This document shows, piece after piece, positions 8,702-17,480 of a DNA stretch of 64,000 bases. The stretch comes from Flavobacteriales bacterium (GTDB lineage Bacteria > Bacteroidota > Bacteroidia > Flavobacteriales > BACL11). The position numbers were made by a program, and so were the translations under genes. Position 1 is the first letter of the stretch. Each line of letters opens with the position of its first letter. Under the pieces are notes generated by a model. It was not told the origin of the DNA. It saw only the letters and a program-made list of their open reading frames with translations, and searched no databases. The stretch spans positions 1 to 64,000 of the forward strand of contig JAOHSR010000003.1 of assembly GCA_028122735.1 (NCBI GenBank), written 5' to 3'.

Positions 8702-10677
8702 TAGAAATTAATTTTTAGTTCTATTGTTGTTTCGCTTCCTTTAATATTAGTTTCAATAAAGTTCTTGTCTTTGAAGCTAAACCGGCTATGTCTTAAAAAT
8801 AAAAAAGCACCATCATTTAGCTGAACATCAACACCCAGCCCAAAAATTTGACCAGTTTGATCTCTCGGTTTATAAGAAGGGGTATACGCCTGTTCTCCAA
8901 GATCAACACCAAGAGCGCTTATGGGAAAAGGGTCATAAGTGTCTAGTTCTGTTTTATTGCTAGCAACAACCCTTTCAATAGCATGTTTAAAAACTAGAGA
9001 AACTCTTTGGCTTAATGAATAGCACACATCAAACTGATGGTTAAACTGGCGAATAAAAGCTTCCTCCGACATTGTAGGAAGCACGCTCAAAAAATCTTGA
9101 GCAGTATTGTAGTTTGTTAGAGAAAACAAATAAAGGTCTTTATTAAAAAGGCGGGTTTTATATTTTAAGTGTAAGTCAGATGCACAATAAAACTTATCAA
9201 ATAAAGGAGCGCCAAGAGAATCCACAAGCAGACTATCAGTAACAGGGACATTTTCATAAACGCCTCGATAATAGGAGTTAAGATGGCTATACGGGCCATA
9301 GCCTGTGCTAAAATATGAGATTCTAGAAAGGATAAGTCCAGTTGAAATGTGATTGTAAGATAAAATAGAGTTAATTCGTGTTAGCTCTGAGTAAAAACCA
9401 AAGCCGCCTGAAATGGTAAAGTCTCTTGCCTCAAACTCCGTGTTTATGCTAAAGCCTTGCCGATTGTTTGCTAAATACCCCAGGTTAGAAACAGGTCCGC
9501 CAAAACTGCTCATAATTGTTGGCTCTCCCCCTTCTTCAATAACGGTAGTTTGTACAAGATCTGACACGGAAGTGTTTGTAAATGAGGAGTTAACATTTGC
9601 AGCTTCAGCAGCAATCCTAGAGTATTGAAGCTGAATAGGAATCCCAGTATATTCTTTTGGAGAAGAAAGGTTAATAATTACCGCCTCACCACTTGATTTC
9701 TTAACATTTGCAGATTCATATGATCCAAGGCCAACCTCCCCAAAAAGATTAATTTTTTTGAAACTATAGTTAAACTCAAAGGTTGACATGTCATAGTTTC
9801 TTTTAGTGTATGAGGTAGAATCTGTTGCGGTTTTTGAGCTAAAATAGTTTAGAGAGTAGCTGTTTCCCTTTGATGTTGTTTTGTTAAAACGAAGTCCAAA
9901 ACAATAATCGTCTTTGCCGGGAGATACAATATTTGCAATGTTGTTTTGTGTTTTTCCCAAAACACCTTGAAAAGAGAATCCATCGGTAAACCACCAAGGA
10001 AAGCTATTTCCGCTAAAAGTAATTCCCTGAAAAGCAACATTACCAAAACGTAAATCTTGATCAATTGCTCCCTGGTCATAATATTTTTTATAGCGATCTA
10101 CAGCGTTTTTATTTAAAGGATCGTACGGTGCTCTTTCAAACAGGCTATATCTTAAATACCCCTCTTCCGCCCAAACGGTAAGCTTACTTTGTCTATACCA
10201 TGATATTCCTCCGGCATGTACTTTAAACTTTCCGTAATCCGAGACAAGTGTTGAATAAAAATTGGTTCCAAGATTTAATGAAATAGAGCTGTTTTCTATA
10301 TTTCCGTCAAAAGAGCTGTTGAGCATTAAATCTGTTCCAAAGGTTATGTTTTTTTTAGCGGTACCTCCTATTGATAGCAGCATCATAGGCTCTCGATAAC
10401 CAGTACCAACAGAAATAGTTGTTTGTTGTGGAAACACCCCGCTGTAATAGCTTGGAATATCCAAAGGATACATTGTTGGAAGGTCTCTTACAAATCCTAA
10501 AAACCTAAAATAACCCCCAAACTTAATGTTAGAAACCGGATCTTTTATTGAAAGAGTGGAGCTTTTAAATGCATTTTTAGGAACAAAAGTACTGTCTTTT
10601 GTTTGGGCTAAAGCGCTAAAGCTTGTAATGCTAAAAGCAAATACTATGCAAAAAATTAGTTTAAAGCCCCCGCTCAT
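8701..10677 (-). CDS. Large outer-membrane beta-barrel (porin-like) protein
   Basis: Signal peptide; KFGGYFRFLGFVRD start of barrel; many amphipathic strands; C-terminal TTIELKINF. Confidence 0.65.
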   Translation of the reverse strand: MSGGFKLIFCIVFAFSITSFSALAQTKDSTFVPKNAFKSSTLSIKDPVSNIKFGGYFRFLGFVRDLPTMYPLDIPSYYSGVFPQQTTISVGTGYREPMMLLSIGGTAKKNITFGTDLMLNSSFDGNIENSSISLNLGTNFYSTLVSDYGKFKVHAGGISWYRQSKLTVWAEEGYLRYSLFERAPYDPLNKNAVDRYKKYYDQGAIDQDLRFGNVAFQGITFSGNSFPWWFTDGFSFQGVLGKTQNNIANIVSPGKDDYCFGLRFNKTTSKGNSYSLNYFSSKTATDSTSYTKRNYDMSTFEFNYSFKKINLFGEVGLGSYESANVKKSSGEAVIINLSSPKEYTGIPIQLQYSRIAAEAANVNSSFTNTSVSDLVQTTVIEEGGEPTIMSSFGGPVSNLGYLANNRQGFSINTEFEARDFTISGGFGFYSELTRINSILSYNHISTGLILSRISYFSTGYGPYSHLNSYYRGVYENVPVTDSLLVDSLGAPLFDKFYCASDLHLKYKTRLFNKDLYLFSLTNYNTAQDFLSVLPTMSEEAFIRQFNHQFDVCYSLSQRVSLVFKHAIERVVASNKTELDTYDPFPISALGVDLGEQAYTPSYKPRDQTGQIFGLGVDVQLNDGAFLFLRHSRFSFKDKNFIETNIKGSETTIELKINF

Positions 10678-10680
10678 ATT

Positions 10681-12987
10681 TTATTTTAGATTAAAAGTGG
10701 CCTGAAGATTTTCTATATAAAAAGAGTGTTTGCCAGGCTCATTTATCCAAAGATTATCATAATTGTAGAATCCAAGCTCATCAAAAGTTACTTTAAAAGA
10801 AACTGTTTTTGTCTCCCCAGTTTCCAGCTCCACTTTGTTGTAGCGAACAAGTTTTCTTAGAGGAGGTGAAATCGATGCAAAGTGATCACGAGCATAAAGC
10901 TGGACAACCTCTTTTCCAGCTCTTTTTCCTGTGTTTTTAATATCTACACTAATAGTTATTTCCTTTTCTGAAAGTAGATAATCATTTTTTTCAATATTAA
11001 TATTGGAGTATTCAAAACTTGTATAGCTTAAGCCAAAACCAAAATTATACTGAGGGTTAAAAAAGTCATTTTTCCAAGTATTTGCGTTTATAAGCTCAGA
11101 TTGTTTGTGGTCATAGTGCATAATAACGCCGCTATGTCTTGGGTAGGTATAGGGTAGTTTTCCGCTAGGATTTGTTTTTCCAAACAAAATATCTGCAAAA
11201 GCCTGCCCCCCCTGATCTCCAGGTAGATAACACTGAACAACGGCATCAGCTAAAGGCTCAATAGCTGAAATAATTTTAGGTCTACCCTCAACAAGAGCAA
11301 GAACAATTTTAATTCCCGTTTTAGAGAGCTTCTTAATTATTTCTTGCTGCTCTTTTGCCATGTCAAGAGCATAGATATCCCCAGGTCTTTCAGTTGATGG
11401 CAGCTCTCCAAGACAAACAACAGCAACATCATAGTTGCTGGCATTTTTAACAGCTGTTGCAAGGTCAGAAGAATAAAAATCAGCCTCATCACCATTTACC
11501 ATTTTCATGGTAGACCCCTCAAAGTGATCACATGATTGAGCGTTGTTTTTTACTGCCTGGTAAATAGTTGGGTTTTTAGTGTTGTTATATTGCGGGTCAA
11601 CTCCTTGCCAGGTGTGTGTCCACGCTCCATTTAAACAATTTAGGCTGTTAGCTGTTGGACCAATAACCATGATTCTTGAGCTCGTACTTAGAGGTAGTAA
11701 TTGTTCTTTGTTTTTTAGTAGTGTAATTGATTCTGTGGCCGCCGCATATGCCTTTTTAGCATGAGATTCAGATCCGAAATCGGGATAATCATTTTTATTT
11801 GTATATGGGGTGTTAAATAAATTAAGCTTATGTTTTACTCGCAATATTCTTCTTACAGCATCGTCCAGCCTTTCTGTTTTTACCCTTCTATCATTAATAA
11901 GTTCTAGAAACAGTTTGCAGTAGTTTTTATATTCGGGGTTGTTAGGAACCATACTCATATCAACACCGGCATTTATTGCCGTGGCAATAGCATCTTTTAA
12001 AGTTGAGTCTGTTTGAGCTACCTTATAAAGGTTGATAAAATCTTCCCAATCTGAAACTGAGAACCCTGCAAAACCCCAATCCTCTTTTAAAACATCAGTT
12101 AACAGGTGTTTGTTTGCGTGTCCAGGAATTCCATTTACCTCACCACTATTTACCATTACAGTAAGGGCCCCACTTTTTATTGCGTTTTCAAAAGGAGGGA
12201 GGTGGTACTCTTTCATTGTTCTCTCAGGAATAAGAGCAGGCGTTCTATCTCTTCCTGTTCTTGGGAAGCCGTAACCAACATAATGTTTCAGACAAGCCGC
12301 AACATGATCTTTATCAACATTACCTTCTCCTTGATATCCCTGCACAATTTTTGTTCCTAAAGTTTTTGCCAAATAAGTGTCTTCGCCAAGTGTCTCAAAA
12401 AATCTAGACCAAATAGGAACCCTTCCTAAATCTAAAACCGGAGAGAAGTTCCAGGGCACCCCAGAAGCCCTTGTTTCATAAGCAGTAACCCTTCCCATTT
12501 CTCTTGCCATAGCCGTATCCCAGCTTGCAGCTAGTCCAATTTCTTGAGGAAAAAGCGTGCTGTTTTGAATGTATGTTGCCCCATGAATTGCATCTACGCC
12601 ATAAATAATAGGAATTTTTAGACCCGAATTTGTGGCCTTTTCCTGAATGGTTTTTATTATTAGATTCCAATTTTCAAGAGTGAAAGTGTGATTTGAAACA
12701 TTTAAAATAGAGCCAACTTTATAAATATCGATGGCCTCTTCAAGTTTTTTAAGATCAATTTGATGAGGCTCAATTAAAACATTTTCAGCATCTTTTTGTA
12801 GTATGGCATCTAAGGTTATTTGACATGTTTGACCAACCTTTTCTTCAACGGACATTTTTTTAATTAGAGCATCAATTTCTTTTTCAGCTACAGGATCAAG
12901 CTCAAATGAGCTTGTGCTTTTATTGTTATCACAAGAAAAGAGAAAAAGAACAAAAAGTAATAAAGTAAATACTGAATTTGTTTTCAT
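10681..12987 (-). CDS. GH3 beta-glucosidase-like lipoprotein (BglX-type)
   Basis: Lipobox LFSCDNN; IYGVDAIHG, KHYVGYG, GFSVSDWEDF nucleophile region; C-terminal Fn3-like domain. Confidence 0.93.
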   Translation of the reverse strand: MKTNSVFTLLLFVLFLFSCDNNKSTSSFELDPVAEKEIDALIKKMSVEEKVGQTCQITLDAILQKDAENVLIEPHQIDLKKLEEAIDIYKVGSILNVSNHTFTLENWNLIIKTIQEKATNSGLKIPIIYGVDAIHGATYIQNSTLFPQEIGLAASWDTAMAREMGRVTAYETRASGVPWNFSPVLDLGRVPIWSRFFETLGEDTYLAKTLGTKIVQGYQGEGNVDKDHVAACLKHYVGYGFPRTGRDRTPALIPERTMKEYHLPPFENAIKSGALTVMVNSGEVNGIPGHANKHLLTDVLKEDWGFAGFSVSDWEDFINLYKVAQTDSTLKDAIATAINAGVDMSMVPNNPEYKNYCKLFLELINDRRVKTERLDDAVRRILRVKHKLNLFNTPYTNKNDYPDFGSESHAKKAYAAATESITLLKNKEQLLPLSTSSRIMVIGPTANSLNCLNGAWTHTWQGVDPQYNNTKNPTIYQAVKNNAQSCDHFEGSTMKMVNGDEADFYSSDLATAVKNASNYDVAVVCLGELPSTERPGDIYALDMAKEQQEIIKKLSKTGIKIVLALVEGRPKIISAIEPLADAVVQCYLPGDQGGQAFADILFGKTNPSGKLPYTYPRHSGVIMHYDHKQSELINANTWKNDFFNPQYNFGFGLSYTSFEYSNINIEKNDYLLSEKEITISVDIKNTGKRAGKEVVQLYARDHFASISPPLRKLVRYNKVELETGETKTVSFKVTFDELGFYNYDNLWINEPGKHSFYIENLQATFNLK

Positions 12988-12991
12988 ATAA

Positions 12992-14461
12992 TTATTTTAT
13001 AAGTAAAAGTTTTTCTGAATAGAATTTGTTTTCTGAATAGTACGAGCAATTATAAATACCAGCAGGAAGGTGTAGAATGTTTATTGTTTTGCCTTCTAGT
13101 TTGTCTTTTTTAAAAACAACTTTTCCAAGTAGTGTTGTTATTTTGAGGTTTTTAGTATTATTTGCAGAAAGACTAATAAGCCCACTGCTCGGGTTTGGAT
13201 ACAAGCTATTCCCCAAGCTAGACAGCTCATTTACATCAGAGATGATAATAGAATTACATGTTGGGGTGCATTGCCCCCACTTTGGACAGATAACCTTGTT
13301 TTCGTCAATAACAATCGTTCTGTTTGTATATTGAGTGTTTCCGTTTGTACAAGCCCATGCTGGGTCTAATGACTCGGCAATAGACCAATTGTCAGCACTA
13401 AATTTTAGTTCGTAATAACCCTCTAGCATTGTAATTTGTTTTTCCCAAATACCATCCCCATCTAAATCTTCCATTGGCCAACAACTTCCACACCAGGTGT
13501 TAAAAGTTCCATTAACCTCAGGGGTAGTAAAAGATTGAGAGACATCATTCATGTCAACTCTAAAGGTTACAAGATACTCACAGCTTCCATTAGCAATTGT
13601 TGCAGAGGAGTTATAGTTTGTTGCTTGAGGATCTTTACACCCAAGAATTCCAGTATTTTCATATACCCTTACATAATCTACTTCAATTTGAGAGGGAAAA
13701 GATGTTAGTGAGTTTGGACCGTTATCAGTAACTGCAAGATTTAAGATTAAGTACCAATCATTAGAATTAAAAGGCCAAGAATGTTGGTTTGGAATTGTTG
13801 GATAGCTTGAGGGAGAGAGCTGATAAACCTTAACGCCATCAATAAACCAAGCAATATAGTTTTCGTCCCACTCTACTGCATAATTGTGAAAGCTAGAAGC
13901 AAAACTTCCTGTTTGTATTTGGTGTTGAAATGACTGATAAAAAGATTGTCCCGGACATGAGCCCACGTGGGCAGCACCTGTAGTTTCTACGGTAGGCCAG
14001 TCATTTGCCCACTGCTCCATAATATCAATCTCGCCATCACATGGCCAAGAACCACCAGAGGGCAGCATCCAAAATGCAGGCCAAAACCCTTCGCCATTTA
14101 CGGTTTTCATTCTTGCCTCAATCTTACCATACCTTACTTCAAACTTATTTTCAGTCTTGATTTTTGAAGAGCTATAGTACATGGTATTTCCCCAACTATC
14201 AACTATACCACCCGGCTCTTCTTTAACAATAATTTTTAGTGTTCCATTGCTCACTTCAGCATTACCAGCTTGATAAAATTGCAGCTCTCCATTTCCCCAG
14301 CCCCACAGACCGTATTGACTTCCTGTTCCAAGATCATGTGTCCATTTTGTTTGATCTAAAGTAGTTCCAGAAAAATCATCTTCCCAAACTAAAGACCAGC
14401 CTTGTGAGTAAGAGGTGTTACAAAAGCAAATTAAAAACGTAGCGATTAATAAATTTTTCAT
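12992..14461 (-). CDS. GH16 endo-beta-1,3-glucanase (laminarinase-like) with CBM-like module and T9SS type A CTD
   Basis: WPCDGEIDIMEQ matches the GH16 ExDxxE motif; then GCKDPQATNYNSSATIANGSC, VTFRVDMNDVSQSFTTPEVNGTFNTWCGSCWPMEDLDGDGIW module, and YPNPSSGLISL...LLLIK CTD. Confidence 0.93.
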   Translation of the reverse strand: MKNLLIATFLICFCNTSYSQGWSLVWEDDFSGTTLDQTKWTHDLGTGSQYGLWGWGNGELQFYQAGNAEVSNGTLKIIVKEEPGGIVDSWGNTMYYSSSKIKTENKFEVRYGKIEARMKTVNGEGFWPAFWMLPSGGSWPCDGEIDIMEQWANDWPTVETTGAAHVGSCPGQSFYQSFQHQIQTGSFASSFHNYAVEWDENYIAWFIDGVKVYQLSPSSYPTIPNQHSWPFNSNDWYLILNLAVTDNGPNSLTSFPSQIEVDYVRVYENTGILGCKDPQATNYNSSATIANGSCEYLVTFRVDMNDVSQSFTTPEVNGTFNTWCGSCWPMEDLDGDGIWEKQITMLEGYYELKFSADNWSIAESLDPAWACTNGNTQYTNRTIVIDENKVICPKWGQCTPTCNSIIISDVNELSSLGNSLYPNPSSGLISLSANNTKNLKITTLLGKVVFKKDKLEGKTINILHLPAGIYNCSYYSENKFYSEKLLLIK

Positions 14462-14465
14462 CTAT

Positions 14466-17351
14466 CTAGTTTTGAATGGTGATTTTTTTACTAACAACTT
14501 CATTTCCAATATATACTGAAATATAATAAAGACCATTTTCTTTAATATTTAAAGCGTGTTTGTTTTTGTTCGTTTTGTTCACTTTTGAATAAACAAGCTT
14601 TCCTAAAACACTGTAAACATCAATTCTAGAGGTTTCTTGTGGGGTATTTATGTTTATTAGTCCTGATGAAGGGTTTGGATAAACAAAAACACTATTTAAA
14701 TTGTTTTCTGAGACCCCTGTCTGTCCTTGACACTCCACACAGCTATTCCAACAAACAGCGTCTAGCTCAATCTCCGAATCAATAACTAAATATCGGTTAA
14801 CAAAACCCCATCCATTAGGAGCGCCTGGGTCAAATGCAACAGTAACACAGCTTGCTGTAGAGTCAAGATCTTCTTGAATATTCCAGCCATCAGCAGAGAA
14901 CTTATACTCTACCGTGTCTCCAGCAGAAAGAAGCGCTGTGAACTCCCAAACATTATCTCCATTGTCATCTGTCATTGCCCAACAACTTCCGCACCAGCTA
15001 TTAAAAGTTCCGTTTACCTCTGGAGTTGTAAAAGGAGGACCAACATACTCAGACATGTCTAACCTGAACGTCACATTATATGAAGAAGGTCCAGAGCTTG
15101 ACAAACAATCCTCACACGATTGCCAGCAAACAGGTTCTAAAATTGTATCTTGATTTACATGTAGTATTCTATTTGTAAAACCATTACTTGACACTGTACA
15201 GCTGTCTCCCGAAAAAAGATTCTCTTCAATTGTCCAGTTGTCTACAGAGTATTTATACTCATAAGAGCCGGAATCTATTAAGATAGTTATTTCCCATATG
15301 GAATCGTTGTTTAGGTCCTCAAGTTGCGTACAGTTTCCACACCAACCATTAAACATTCCGTTTAACTCGGGAGTAATATATGTAATATTTGTAACTCCTC
15401 TTAGATCTAGCTGAAAAGTAACGCTATAGCCATAGACACAAGTACTGTCATCGCAAGTTGCCAATGGGTCATAGTTATTTGCTAGAGTATCAGTGCATCC
15501 ATAACTAGTTAAACAGCTTCCGTCATCACAATTTGCAATAGGGTCAAAATTACACGCCATAGTGTCTGTACATCCGAAATTGTTTAAACAACTTCCGTCA
15601 TCACAAGTCGCTAAAGAATCATAATTACAAGCAAGAATGTCCGTACAACCATAAATTGTTAAACAGCTTCCGTCGTCACAAGTTGCAAAAGGATCAAAAT
15701 TACAGGCTAGAGAATCGGTACAGCCGTAGATCGTTAAGCAGCTTCCATCATCACAAGTTGCTAAAGCGTCATAATTACAAGCAAGAACATCCATACACCC
15801 ATAATAACAATATACACAGGAGCTGTCATCTATAGTTGCGAGGGGATTATAGTTTAGGGCAGTAGAGTCTGTACACCCATAGGTTACTTGAGGGAAGACA
15901 CAAGAGTCTGGGCAATTAGCCAAAGAGTCATAGTTAAGAGCTGCCGGATTCATACAGCCATAAATTGTTAAACAGTTTCCATCATCGCAGGTAGCTAGCG
16001 GATCAAAATTACAGGCTAAAGAATCTGTACAGCCATAAAGCGTTAAACAGCTTCCGTCATCACACGTAGCTAGCGGATCAAAATTACAGGCTAGTGAATC
16101 GGTACATCCATAAGATGTCAGGCAACTTCCATCATCAAAAGTTGCTAAAGTATCAAAATTACAAGCAAGAGAGTCTGTACACCCAAGAGTACAGTCGTTA
16201 CAAGAGCCGTAAGTGTCGCTACTTATATATTCAGGTACAATAGTGATTAATCTGTTAGCATATGTAGAATAGTCTGTAATAGGGGCGCAAGTACCGCCGG
16301 CTTGCATATCATCTACCAAATCTTCCTGATAAGTCCAGCTGTCTAAAGCGTATTTGTATTCAAAGTCACCAATGGGTAAATCAAGAGTTATGGAATATAT
16401 TCCATCCCCATCAGGGTCAGACAATATTACACAGCCACCACACCAGTTAAAATTAGGGCTTTCCAAATTAACTTCCGAAAAAGAGGTTGTATCGCAATTC
16501 ATATTAACATTAAATGTTGTGCTATATAGGCAGCTTCCATCATCAATTGTGGCAAGAGAATCATAATTTGCAGCAAGTGTATCCGTACATCCATTTACAC
16601 CAGTAATAACACAGTTATTCCATGAAGAGGAAAATGTTGTGTCACTATTTACAATAGCAGCTCGATTAACAAAGCCCCAACCATTAGGAGCCCCCGGGTC
16701 ATAGTTAATTGTGATGCAAGATAGAGAAGAATCAAGGTCTTCTTGAATAGTCCAGTTATCAGCAGAATATTTCCATTCTAAAGAATCTCCAGGACCAAAA
16801 GATGTTGAGAATTGCCAAACACTGTCTCCATCAGCATCAGTCATTGGCCAGCAATTACCACACCAACTGTTAAAACCTCCATTCACTTCTGGTGTTGTGT
16901 AAGGATCTGTAACTCCTCTCATATCAACCTCAAAAGTTACACTATAAGAAGAGGGCCCTGAACTACAGCTACTGCATGAGCCCCAACAAACAACAGGAAG
17001 AGTTGTATCTCCACTAATAGTTAAAACTCTGTTGGTGTATTGAGTGTTTCCGTTTGTACAGCTATCACCAGAATATAAAGATTCTTGTATAGTCCAGTTG
17101 TCAGCAGAGTATTTAAACTCGTAAGTTCCATTAGCTAAATCTATAGTAACATCCCAAATATTATCACCATCAAGGTCTGACATTGCAGCACAGTTTCCAC
17201 ACCAACCATTAAAAGTTCCGTTTACTTCAGGGGTGGTAAATGTTGTTGGGTCAACATCACTCATGTCAACTTGAAAGGTTACATTGTTTTGAGCTATTGT
17301 GCTAAAGCAAAAAAGAAACAACGTCAATAGATGTGCTAAAATATTTTTCAT
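14466..17351 (-). CDS. Modular T9SS surface protein: five VDM/EVNGTFNxWCGxC modules, about eleven GCTD...DDGSC repeats, type A CTD
   Basis: Read directly from translation; CTD YPNPSSGLININTPQETS...YISVYIGNEVVSKKITIQN. Confidence 0.8.
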   Translation of the reverse strand: MKNILAHLLTLFLFCFSTIAQNNVTFQVDMSDVDPTTFTTPEVNGTFNGWCGNCAAMSDLDGDNIWDVTIDLANGTYEFKYSADNWTIQESLYSGDSCTNGNTQYTNRVLTISGDTTLPVVCWGSCSSCSSGPSSYSVTFEVDMRGVTDPYTTPEVNGGFNSWCGNCWPMTDADGDSVWQFSTSFGPGDSLEWKYSADNWTIQEDLDSSLSCITINYDPGAPNGWGFVNRAAIVNSDTTFSSSWNNCVITGVNGCTDTLAANYDSLATIDDGSCLYSTTFNVNMNCDTTSFSEVNLESPNFNWCGGCVILSDPDGDGIYSITLDLPIGDFEYKYALDSWTYQEDLVDDMQAGGTCAPITDYSTYANRLITIVPEYISSDTYGSCNDCTLGCTDSLACNFDTLATFDDGSCLTSYGCTDSLACNFDPLATCDDGSCLTLYGCTDSLACNFDPLATCDDGNCLTIYGCMNPAALNYDSLANCPDSCVFPQVTYGCTDSTALNYNPLATIDDSSCVYCYYGCMDVLACNYDALATCDDGSCLTIYGCTDSLACNFDPFATCDDGSCLTIYGCTDILACNYDSLATCDDGSCLNNFGCTDTMACNFDPIANCDDGSCLTSYGCTDTLANNYDPLATCDDSTCVYGYSVTFQLDLRGVTNITYITPELNGMFNGWCGNCTQLEDLNNDSIWEITILIDSGSYEYKYSVDNWTIEENLFSGDSCTVSSNGFTNRILHVNQDTILEPVCWQSCEDCLSSSGPSSYNVTFRLDMSEYVGPPFTTPEVNGTFNSWCGSCWAMTDDNGDNVWEFTALLSAGDTVEYKFSADGWNIQEDLDSTASCVTVAFDPGAPNGWGFVNRYLVIDSEIELDAVCWNSCVECQGQTGVSENNLNSVFVYPNPSSGLININTPQETSRIDVYSVLGKLVYSKVNKTNKNKHALNIKENGLYYISVYIGNEVVSKKITIQN
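15465..16195 (-). repeat. Tandem in-frame 75-bp coding repeat (25 aa: YGCTDSLACNFDPLATCDDGSCLTI)
   Basis: Repeated units at 75-bp spacing, e.g. gttaaacagcttcc at 15658 and gttaagcagcttcc at 15733. Confidence 0.85.
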
Positions 17352-17368
17352 GTTTAGGGTGTTTTAGT

Positions 17369-17386
17369 TTTTGTAAAGATACAAAA
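17369..17386. promoter_or_regulatory. Inverted repeat over predicted -7 of the glycan operon (possible operator)
   Basis: ttttgta-aaga-tacaaaa, 7-bp arms; overlaps minus-strand TATCTTTA, a near match to TAnnTTTG. Confidence 0.4.
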
Positions 17387-17428
17387 TTTACTTAGTGTAT
17401 TTTAGCCCTTTATTACAAACACTTACAT

Positions 17429-17464
17429 AAAAAAAGGCCTTAAAGTTAATTAAGGCCTTTTTTT
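17429..17464 (-). terminator. Rho-independent terminator, perfect 15-bp stem with 6-nt loop, U-tract on both strands
   Basis: aaaaaaaggccttaa-agttaa-ttaaggccttttttt, 17 nt past the stop of the 2002-aa gene. Confidence 0.88.
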
Positions 17465-17480
17465 AATTATTTAAAAGATA

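Noticed and set aside
12032-12360. Overlapping plus-strand ORFs opposite the GH3 glycosidase
   Set aside because: Antisense to a strongly conserved GH3 coding region; composition not protein-like.
15465-16195. Regular repeats that could look like a CRISPR array
   Set aside because: 75-bp units are in-frame coding repeats with no constant-repeat/variable-spacer pattern; no cas genes in the window.
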